DNA from: Aurantiochytrium sp. KH105
Lineage: Eukaryota > Sar > Bigyra > Thraustochytrida > Thraustochytriidae
Length of the DNA: 64,000 bases
Direction: 5' to 3'
NCBI GenBank assembly: GCA_003116975.1
Contig: BGKB01000026.1
Coordinates: 310,001-374,000 of the forward strand
Shown: piece after piece, positions 56,296 to 64,000 of the stretch
How the letters are laid out: the number at the start of each line of letters is the position of its first letter
How positions within the stretch are numbered: the first letter of the stretch is position 1
Notes under the pieces: model-generated
Databases searched by the model: none
Told to the model about the DNA's origin: nothing
The model's input: only the letters and a program-made list of their open reading frames with translations
Translations under genes and position numbers: made by a program

Positions 56296-58218
56296 ATGAG
56301 CGAGGCTGCGAAGAGCAAGTTTGAAAGGAAGGAACAAAACGATCCGGAGGAGGCCCCGGGATCGCTGTACTGCGAGGAAGAGTCCGATGGCGATGAGGCA
56401 GAGGAAGAGTCCGATGGCGATGAGGCTGCGCAGACGCTGCAGACGATGAAATTAAAGGAAGACAGCAACCGCACAGTCAAGTTGATATACGCCAGTATTG
56501 CCGTCTACTGCGTCGCTATGGTAATCAACAAGTGGCTTTTTGCGGTGGCCGTGCGCAAGATGTTCGTCTTCCTTGAAGAGAGCTTTACAGGCGCATCGGT
56601 GCTTTTCAATACATCCATGTCCCCATTTTGGGAAGCCGTCTTCCTGACGAACATGAGCTTCTTTGAGGTCATGGGTGTGTGTATGCTGACGACGACGACG
56701 ATTGCCTTTGCTGGATCTGCGGCGCAAGCACTTCCCGTGCGCGTTGCAGGAGCGCTCGCGCGCGATCGACGCAAGCTCGTTCTGCGTGCCTCGCTGCGGT
56801 CCATGTTACAAGCTGAAAGTGGAAGCACTGCGTCTTTGCTATTGGAGCAGATTGCCGTTTTGTACGAGTTCGAGGCGTACACCAAGTTCATGCGCGTCAG
56901 TGCCAAATGTTCGCTCTTACTTGTTGTGGTTGCCTCTCTCATCGTATTCTGGCAGGGAACCTTGGTGATGATACTGACCACGGGCTACCTTGTCGCAGCA
57001 CTTACCGTACAACGCAAAATTGTGGGCCCCTATGAACGTCGCAGATCCGACTTGCAAGCCGTCGTGAGCACTTCAATTCTCGATACGCTACGCTCTGCGG
57101 ACATTGTGAAAATGCACTCAATGCAAAAGGAGGAGGAAGCGAAGCTCGAAAAGCAAGAAAAGCCCGTTGACAAGGAAGAGAAGGCCATTTTTGCACGCAT
57201 GCTCGTCCTTGGTTATCCAACCTTGCTTGGCATGACTCTTGGACTTCCCCTTGTGATCATTCTTGTATGGCAGATTATGCAAGGCGTGACACGAGACCAA
57301 GAAGCGGTGGACATTGTCTTTGGGATGCTCGCAATGCTCTTTCTCTGCGAGGAAGGCCATAAAAGCTTTAATCGCATCGTCCTGACTGATTCCCAGGCGG
57401 CAAAATATGTGAGGGTCCACCTGAACATTGAAGGTGCTCTCGTTGCGTCCAAGGCCCATCCTGACAATGCGCATTGCAGCGATGGCTTTGCGAAAATTGA
57501 TGTTGGTCCAGGTGGGCTGACATTCGAGAATGTCTCTGTGACTTACCCAGATATGGACGCGCCGGCACTTCATGACGTCACCTTTGAGATCCGGCAGGGC
57601 TCAAAGATGGCCATCGTTGCGGAAAGCGGTGGTGGCAAGTCTACGCTTTTTCGCGCAGTTTCGGGACTCGTGCATTTTGACGGAGCCATAAGTTGTGGAG
57701 GTGTTAAGCTTCAGGCGGGTGCGTGGGACATCGTGCGTTCGTACATGGGTTTCGTTAGTCAAGACTCGCGCCTTTTCGCGCGAAGTGTCCGCGAAAATAT
57801 TTGGTATGGTAATGCCGTAGCGGTTGACGATCAAGAGATTTGGAACGCGCTTGGCAAAGTGGGCCTTGGATCTTGGGCCAAGGCCCTCAAGAATGGCCTC
57901 GACACGATTCTGGCGACGGAGAGAATGGTGAGCGGGGGACAGGCCCAGCGGTTGCAGATTGCGCGTCTCTTATGTCGCCAAGGCGTGCAATTTGTGCTTC
58001 TCGACGAATGTATGAGCGCCTTGGACCCGGCCATGCGAGCTCACGTAACGATTGCGATTCGTGACTACATTCGCGACAAGACGGCGCTTATCATAACGCA
58101 CTCTCACGACACGATCTCTGATCTCTGCGACCATGTGCTTCAGCTCGACAAACTGCAAGCCGGCGCGCCGACCTTTATGCTCGACGCCTCGGCGTATATT
58201 CAACAGCTCACGCGCTAA
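56296..58218 (+). CDS. Half-size ABC transporter, paralog B
   Basis: 640 residues from the first ATG (56296); the frame extends upstream only to a GTG. The N-terminal 45 residues are acidic with a perfect two-copy repeat (EESDGDEA, 27 bp in DNA). Six hydrophobic segments follow (IAVYCVAMVINKWLFAV, EVMGVCMLTTTTIAFAG, LLLVVVASLIVFW, MILTTGYLVAALTV, LGYPTLLGMTLGLPLVIILVW, VFGMLAMLFLC). NBD: Walker A AESGGGKST (about 441), GFVSQDS, VSGGQAQRLQIARLL, FVLLDECMSALD and ITHSHDT. It has the family motifs ADIVKMHSM and EEGHKSFNRIVLT. It is closest to paralog C and the same strand as it. A full transporter would require a homodimer or a heterodimer with a sibling. The substrate is unknown. Confidence 0.92.
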   Translation: MSEAAKSKFERKEQNDPEEAPGSLYCEEESDGDEAEEESDGDEAAQTLQTMKLKEDSNRTVKLIYASIAVYCVAMVINKWLFAVAVRKMFVFLEESFTGASVLFNTSMSPFWEAVFLTNMSFFEVMGVCMLTTTTIAFAGSAAQALPVRVAGALARDRRKLVLRASLRSMLQAESGSTASLLLEQIAVLYEFEAYTKFMRVSAKCSLLLVVVASLIVFWQGTLVMILTTGYLVAALTVQRKIVGPYERRRSDLQAVVSTSILDTLRSADIVKMHSMQKEEEAKLEKQEKPVDKEEKAIFARMLVLGYPTLLGMTLGLPLVIILVWQIMQGVTRDQEAVDIVFGMLAMLFLCEEGHKSFNRIVLTDSQAAKYVRVHLNIEGALVASKAHPDNAHCSDGFAKIDVGPGGLTFENVSVTYPDMDAPALHDVTFEIRQGSKMAIVAESGGGKSTLFRAVSGLVHFDGAISCGGVKLQAGAWDIVRSYMGFVSQDSRLFARSVRENIWYGNAVAVDDQEIWNALGKVGLGSWAKALKNGLDTILATERMVSGGQAQRLQIARLLCRQGVQFVLLDECMSALDPAMRAHVTIAIRDYIRDKTALIITHSHDTISDLCDHVLQLDKLQAGAPTFMLDASAYIQQLTR

Positions 58219-61200
58219 TCAACAGCTCGACACACTACTAGACTTGAAGGCCTCTGCTTTTGCTTTTTTTTTTTCTTGCACTTGCTGCAGTAGGGCAAGC
58301 TAACTTTTATGGCCGACTGAACATGCACTGCTCGTTTGAGCTTACGTATCCTGAATCCATTCAACACCTCGCCCTGGGGGCACTTAGGGCCGCCCTAGGG
58401 GAAAGGGGGAAGGCGGGAGGGCGTTTCGCGCCTGGCGCTGCATAATTTCACTTGCAGTGCAATGTGCAATGCAGCCTGCTGCTGCTGCTGCTGCTGCTTG
58501 ATGCCTTCCTGGCGTTTGGAGTTGACTTGAATGCAGACCTCGTGCGTGTGGTCGACCCGACCAGGCTAGTTCTATGACAACAAATAAAAGAAAACTTATC
58601 CAAGATGCCCGAATCCAGTCAAAGTCGAGGGGTCGTTCACACTAGGCAGGGCCGCGAGTCGTTGCAAACCTTCCATGCTTCCCTTCCTTCCTTTCTTCCA
58701 GTTCCCCTTGCTTCTTCCTACTCGAAGTCTATCGGAGGCCGCGGCAAGCTCGATCCATTCGCTCGACGTCGCTCACTCGCGAGACACGCCGCCCCAGCTA
58801 ACCTCCCTCATACATCAGGCTGCATCATTTGCCCCGAGTTGCGTGACTCCATTTTGCCGCGCCCAGGCCTGCCGCCGTGTCAAGCACCGCGACGCCTTGG
58901 CGCAGTTTTGCCACCACTGCCACAACCACATTTGCGGTGGCTAGCAGAGAAAAGCCGTCCGCTGCCGTGCCGCCCGCGAAACAACCTCAAACCTGTTACT
59001 TTTTAAACGAGAGCTAGCAGCTTCTAGACTGCGGGGACTGGCCTCGCTTCGGGGTGTATGAATTCACAGCGTGGCGTCGACAACGCCTCGCATCGGCCAA
59101 TGGCGGAGGAAATTGGCCGCTTGGCATGCCTATCACGCCGGGCCTGCCGCTCATTCGGCGCGGGCGCCCCGACCAGCCATGCCGGGCGATCGGCCAAGCA
59201 AGCGGGACAACAAGCTCTAACGAGACCGTGCGCGGCGCTCGCAGCTTGCACCTGGCAGGCTCGGCCTCGCGTCGTCTGTCTGCCTCACTTACCTTCTACT
59301 TTTAATCCGTTTCTAACTGTATTTTAAAATAACACGGAGTTCGCGAGTGAAATGTACCAAAAACAGCAGGCCAATCGGCACCTAGACCCCTCCGGCTTTG
59401 ATTTTTTTTTCGAATCAGTTGGTCGACCGTTTACCCAACGGCGAGAAACGTCGATTGCCGCACTCTTGGTCTGCAAAGTCAACTCGTTGCAAAGTTAGAC
59501 CCGGGCGCCCTATGTAATATATGGGCAGGCGGGCGCGTGAAGGGCGGAGCAGAAGGGGAGGGGCGGCGCGCATGACGGCGGGAGCAGACGGGGATCGCAG
59601 GGGTGCGCCGGGCTCGCGGTGCCGCCGCGGGTGTGCGGGCCTTGCTGCCTAGGGAAGCCTGCGAGAGGGCGCGTGGTTCACGCACGGGCTTGCGCGGGAA
59701 CGGGGCCATATGGAGGCAGCTGAAGAGGCGCCGCCGCCGGTTCTGCCGTGCGGATGATGCGCAGCGACCAACCTGAGTACGACGACGCGAGGGGTTTTGT
59801 CATCCCCATTGCAGACCGCAACCAGCCAGGCTGGGCGCACCGTCCCTCACACGGGAAGCTCTACGGCGAGAAGATCGACATGGAGCCGTGGCGAGCAACT
59901 ATCCGCGAGATCGCGAGGTATCCGAGACAAAGGCGCCAAACAGTCTGCTTCACTTATTCTCGAGAGCTTGGAGAAGCGCTATCCCTTCAGGATGGACATA
60001 CCTGGGGAAGCCGACATNGCAGCTCAAGACCAAGCTCGCCAACATGAAGCATGCCCTCAAGAAGCAGAGGTCGGAGGTTTGACGACTTGCTGACCCCAGA
60101 CGTAACGATAAACAAAGATCATTCCGATGCATTTGCGCTAATCCAACTCTTCTACCCCGTCCATGCAGTACGTCCATGGCCTTGTCACGCCCTCCACGCC
60201 TCCGCAAGGCCCGCACGCCCGCCCAGGGCCTCGCAGGTCCCGGTTCTGCCTGCTTGTTCCCTATGATGCTTGCTGATGATTAGCTGCTGATTAGGTGTTT
60301 GCCGGGCCGAAGCAACTTTGCAGAGACGGCCCGCACGCCCGCGCCCTTCCGGCCGGCGTCCTCCCTCGGGGGGGCGCGCACGCTGCCGCGGCCGCGCGCC
60401 GATCGAAGCAAAGCCGGACAGGGCTGATGCCCAGAACCTCTGGCAACAAGGAGAGGCCAGGTGGCACTTTACTCGCGAACTCCGTGTTAAAATACTACAC
60501 AGATAGCTGTTTTGTCTGTTTTCCTACCGAAATTTGACCGCGGCGCCATGAGGACTTTCCTATTCTTCATCCATTCGTGCGCTTGCCGGCAGTGGCGCGC
60601 GCGATTGCTTCCATCAGCCGGCGAAGAGCATTGTGACAAGTGCTGGTCGAGTGGGGGGAAAGAGGATGAGGGAAGAACCGAGCAGTTGCGGGAGAGGCGA
60701 TGGCACAGCGAGTCGCGCTGGCTTGGCTTAGCTTGGCTTACAGTCTACTTGGCTTGGCTTGGTGTTAGGCAGAAAAAGGATTTTGCGGCCGCGAGCGATC
60801 CCACATCGGGTGTCAATGGCTGCGGTGACTGCTCCTTCTGGCCGATCAAGCTCGCCTGCCACTGCTAGACGACCGAAGAAGGAAGCGCGAAACGCCCAAA
60901 GAAGGAAACATAAGATGCCAAGCGGGACAGCACGCGCGGGCAACAAGTTTTTTAACTTAAAAGTCATCAAATCGATTGATCCAAGCTTGAGAGGCGCGCG
61001 GAAGAACCTGACACGTCCACTTTCTCGACAGCATTTTCTGGAATAAGCTAGTTAGCCAGCTTGTAAGTTAGATGGCTGCCCACCAAAGTTCCGAGAGCAG
61101 AATGCGGAGACCTTTGACGTACAAAGGGAAGGTCGAGTCAACTTTAGGCAATTCAAGAGAAATGAGAAAGGCCGGCACACTTGTGCTGGGAGAACAAAGC

Positions 61201-61700
61201 CTGTGCCCGATAATGTGGCCGCAACAGGCTCCTGCGAGTCGTGGCGTGGTGACGCGTGCGATGAGACATTTCGACGCACGCGAGTTGGATGCCTTGATGG
61301 CTGAAAGAATGAATGATTGGACATCGAGCTCTGGGGGGGGCGGTCCTTTTATCTGAGGGCGTCAGGACAGTGTCGCTCGCGAAGTCGTGGGCTACGCCTC
61401 CTACTAGGTTCTGTCCGAAAAGACCATTTTTTTGGGTTAATCCAAGAAAATCAAAGTGCAACTACAGTCAAGCTTGAACGGCCGAGGGACGCACTAGGAA
61501 TTTGTCAACGAGCCCATGGCCGTCACAGCCTTTGCAGTCTCCAAACCAGAAACAGCCTTCGGGCATTTCAACGAGCCAGATCAACTACGCTTGGGCTGCG
61601 CATGACCCTGTGACCCGAGCGAGGTCAGCGAGCTTCTTTTTCAACACACAGAAGTTCAACAAGACCTCTGAGGCCGGAACGACCCTGACTTTTTGCGAAA
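58219..61700. other. 3.5-kb spacer between ABC paralogs B and C
   Basis: No intact gene. It contains T-run and A-rich blocks, (CTG)n at 58476-58498, a broken coding fragment with an ambiguous base at 59754-60082, and CTTGGCTTAGCTTGG repeats near 60718-60765. Frames between 60500 and 61620 are not protein-like. Confidence 0.5.
59754..60082 (+). pseudogene. Broken coding fragment with frameshifts and an ambiguous base
   Basis: Protein-like sequence runs through three frames: first GFVIPIADRNQPGWAHRP and KLYGEKIDMEPWRATIREI (frame from 59754), then DKGAKQSASLILESLEKRYP and MDIPGEAD (frame from 59797), then KTKLANMKHALKKQRSEV ending at a stop (60080-60082). The two switches near 59930 and at the N at 60018 suggest either decay or sequencing error. 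The ambiguous base lies exactly at the second switch. I recognise no family; a multicopy or mobile-element-derived gene is possible. Confidence 0.45.
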
Positions 61701-63632
61701 ATGAAGTCCTCTTTCAAGTCAGCCGCTCGCGACGGAGAAGGACCTGAAGACATCGAGATGAACATCATGAAGGCGCAAAGCAGTAAGAAAGAGCGCGATA
61801 ACGGCAAACACGGCCAGGTGTCCGATGTGTCTGCAACCTCCACATTTGACATGGGGGAGGTCGGCTCGCTCGCAGCTGGCGTCTCAAAGTATAACCTCTA
61901 CGGCATCATCTTCATCGGATGTTTCGCCGTTGTTGTAAACAAATGGCTTCTCGCCGTGGCGATGCGCAAGATCTTTACCTGGCTCGAGGAGAGCTTTGCC
62001 GGAGGACCCGGCGTCTTCAGTATGACCACCTCCCCCTTCTGGGAGTCCATCTTCCTCATTCGCCTCTCCTTTTACGAAGTCTTTGGAGTTTTGCTCTTCA
62101 CGACCGTGATCATCGCAGTCACCACCTCGCTCTTGCAAGCGCTTCCAGTGCGCGTAGCCGGCGCCACCGCGCGCGCACGCCGCGAGCTCGTCCTCAGGGT
62201 CTCTCTCGACTCTATGCGTCTCATCCAGCAAGGCTACGATGCATCCATGCTGCTTGAAAGCATCTCACTTCTCTACGAATACGAAGCCAACACCATGTAC
62301 ACACGCGTGAGCGCAAAGCTCACCATCCTCCTGGTGACCATCCTCGTATTCATTGTATACTGGCAAGGCTCTATGCTGGTCACGGCAGCGGGTCTCGCCA
62401 TGGTCGCGGCTCTCAGTTTGCAGAGGAAGGTCGTCAACCCATACCAGTGCCAACGCACCTCGCTCATGGGCAAGGTGCATGCTTCAATTCTCGACGCATT
62501 GCGCTCGGCTGATGTGGTGACGATGCACAACATGGAGGATGAAGAGTGTCGGTCTCTGGACCAAGAGGAGCGTCAGGTTTCCAAGCTGGAGCTCATCATT
62601 TCTCGAATTATGATTGTGCTTGGTGTGCCGGCGATTCTCGGTCTCGTGGTGAGCCTCCCTCTTGTTTTGGTTCTCTCTTGGGAGATCTTCCAGGGCACAA
62701 CGCAGATCGAGGAGGCCGTGGACACGATGTTTGCCTTGCTTGCCATGTTCTTTATGGCAGACGAGGCACACAAGAGCCACAGCCGTTTGGCATTGACGGA
62801 TCAGCAGGCGTCCATGTATGCGCGCACGCGTCGGCAAGTGGATGGTGCCTTGGGTGCAGGCAAGGCAGAGCTTGACGCTGCCAAAGGTGACAGAAATAGC
62901 GGACCGCGCAACGTTGGACCTGGTGAAATTACGCTTACTGATGTGTCAGTAAAGTATCCCAAAACAGACAAGCCGGTCGTGAACAAGGTCTCCTTTACAG
63001 TCCCGCAAGGCTCCACCATGGCTATCGTTGCCGAGAGCGGCGGTGGCAAGTCGACGCTGTTTCGCGCCGTCTCTGGACTTGTACAGTTTGAGGGCAAGAT
63101 TGCTTGCGGCGGAGTGTCGCTTACGCGGAGCTCGCGGCGAGCGATTCGCGCGAAAATGGGTTTCGTGAGCCAAGACTCGAAGCTTTTCGCCCGGAGCATT
63201 CGCGAGAACATTTGGTACGGTAACGAAGGCTCACCCGACGATGACAAGATTTGGGATGTGCTTGAGCAAGTTGGCCTCGCAAAGTGGGTCAAAGAACTCA
63301 CAGCAAATCTCGACACTGTGCTTGCGACGGAGCGCATGGTAAGTGGAGGTCAAGCGCAGCGTCTGCAGATCGCGCGTCTTCTGTGCCGCAAGGGCGTCCA
63401 CTATGTTCTTTTGGACGAGTGCATGAGCGCCTTGGATCCTGCCATGCGCGCACACGTCACGATTGCTCTTCGCAGCTTCCTCATTGACAAGACTGCGCTC
63501 GTCATTACGCATTCGCACGACACGGTGTCGGACCTCTGCGACTATGTGCTGCATATTGGCAAGTTGCAGGCTTTGGAGTCGAGCGCGCTCCTCACCACTT
63601 CCAATTATCTCGCGAGCATCGACCACAAATGA
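61701..63632 (+). CDS. Half-size ABC transporter, paralog C
   Basis: 643 residues from the ATG at 61701, preceded by a TTTTTGCGAAA leader. A short Lys/Asp/Glu-rich N-terminus (about 60 residues) leads into six hydrophobic segments (YNLYGIIFIGCFAVVVNKWLLAV, VFGVLLFTTVIIAVTTSLL, ILLVTILVFIVYWQ, MLVTAAGLAMVAALSL, ILGLVVSLPLVLVLSWEIF, MFALLAMFFMADEAHKS). NBD: Walker A AESGGGKST (about 442), GFVSQDS, VSGGQAQRLQIARLL, YVLLDECMSALD and ITHSHDT. The paralog motifs appear as ADVVTMHNM and DEAHKSHSRLALT, the most divergent of the three in the second motif. Codon use is richer in C-ending codons than in A and B. Substrate unknown. Confidence 0.92.
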   Translation: MKSSFKSAARDGEGPEDIEMNIMKAQSSKKERDNGKHGQVSDVSATSTFDMGEVGSLAAGVSKYNLYGIIFIGCFAVVVNKWLLAVAMRKIFTWLEESFAGGPGVFSMTTSPFWESIFLIRLSFYEVFGVLLFTTVIIAVTTSLLQALPVRVAGATARARRELVLRVSLDSMRLIQQGYDASMLLESISLLYEYEANTMYTRVSAKLTILLVTILVFIVYWQGSMLVTAAGLAMVAALSLQRKVVNPYQCQRTSLMGKVHASILDALRSADVVTMHNMEDEECRSLDQEERQVSKLELIISRIMIVLGVPAILGLVVSLPLVLVLSWEIFQGTTQIEEAVDTMFALLAMFFMADEAHKSHSRLALTDQQASMYARTRRQVDGALGAGKAELDAAKGDRNSGPRNVGPGEITLTDVSVKYPKTDKPVVNKVSFTVPQGSTMAIVAESGGGKSTLFRAVSGLVQFEGKIACGGVSLTRSSRRAIRAKMGFVSQDSKLFARSIRENIWYGNEGSPDDDKIWDVLEQVGLAKWVKELTANLDTVLATERMVSGGQAQRLQIARLLCRKGVHYVLLDECMSALDPAMRAHVTIALRSFLIDKTALVITHSHDTVSDLCDYVLHIGKLQALESSALLTTSNYLASIDHK

Positions 63633-64000
63633 CTTGTTCAACTTTACCATCATAATCCATATCATCATCTCGACGATCTTGCACAGCCATTCTTGCACCC
63701 ACCATCATCTGCAGCTGCCGCATCGTCACTGGCAGGGGAGGACCCCGCACGAAACATGAATGGGCGCGCGCCTCTTTCTGGCGCGGCGCGTGCGACGCAG
63801 ATCGACCGAAAGTTCAGAGATGAGCAGGCAGGCGCCCCCCGGCTGCACGCACGAGTCCTCTCTGCTCTGGCTCGCTGCAGGCTGCTCTGCAGAATCTCGA
63901 CTACGCGCGTTGGCTCGATCGACGGGCTGGTCGATCAGTCGGCCGCAACTCGCCCGCCAGCCTCCCGCTCGCAGGCCCGCCCGCACGCACGCACGCCGCT
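63633..64000. other. Downstream flank of ABC paralog C
   Basis: The 3' UTR begins with CAT/ATC-rich sequence (63645-63715), then GC-rich sequence with CCCGCACGCACGCACGC at the window edge. No gene is seen. Confidence 0.5.

Noticed and set aside
1-64000. tRNA, rRNA, CRISPR arrays, origins, bacterial terminators
   Set aside because: None seen. A reading for GTTCGAA-type T-loops gave only coding matches, and no regularly spaced repeat-spacer array exists. The repeats present are simple microsatellites. A tRNA scan was not possible here.

Overview
The window is nuclear DNA from a GC-rich, intron-poor unicellular eukaryote. A thraustochytrid-like stramenopile (Labyrinthulomycetes) is my best guess. 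This is an inference from four things: long uninterrupted reading frames for complex eukaryotic proteins (clathrin heavy chain, UVRAG-like, NACHT-ankyrin), a polyunsaturated-type ELO elongase, animal-like extracellular modules (kelch plus EGF, SUEL-like lectin), and polyglutamine and poly-acidic tracts. No organism-specific marker (rRNA, tRNA, organelle gene) was seen, so the assignment is not proven. There are no operons; genes lie on both strands with 0.1-3.5 kb spacers full of microsatellites.

Layout. 1-6.8 kb: the 3' end of an L-domain/leucine-rich surface protein, an alpha/beta-hydrolase (ICME-like esterase) back to back with an unknown membrane protein, a secreted lipocalin, and an ELO fatty-acid elongase whose 3' end is tandemly duplicated. 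7-17 kb: a kelch/EGF membrane protein, an acidic unknown protein, a PP2C phosphatase and a bile-acid:sodium symporter (SBF) family protein with an N-terminal lectin-like ectodomain. 17-22.3 kb: complete clathrin heavy chain. 22.3-33.8 kb: an uncertain gene fragment, a PYROXD2-like oxidoreductase, a spliced Q-rich protein with one clear GT-AG intron, and the mitochondrial succinyl-CoA ligase beta subunit. 34.8-49.3 kb: a 1,445-residue NACHT-ankyrin (NLR-like) protein, a UVRAG/Vps38-like autophagy protein, a large coiled-coil protein with a possible lipid-binding region, and a protein with a zinc-finger-like motif and a cut-off F-box-like tail. 51.4-63.6 kb: three related half-ABC transporters, one on the minus strand and two on the plus strand, in a region rich in decayed sequence.

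The most notable observations are these. (1) A recurring 5' element, consensus GCAAGTGSGCTAT, lies in clusters upstream of at least four gene neighbourhoods. (2) The NACHT-ankyrin protein has intact Walker motifs. (3) The three ABC half-transporters share an altered Walker A and private motifs. (4) The SBF protein carries a lectin-like ectodomain. (5) A 126-bp tandem duplication captures the last 16 codons of the elongase. Both ambiguous bases (23582 and 60018) lie in sequence that looks like broken or repeated genes.

Functionally the window mixes housekeeping trafficking (clathrin, UVRAG-like), central metabolism (succinyl-CoA ligase), lipid metabolism and transport (ELO, lipocalin, esterase, SBF, ABC) and sensing (PP2C, NACHT-ankyrin). 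I see no sign that the genes form one pathway apart from the ABC family cluster.
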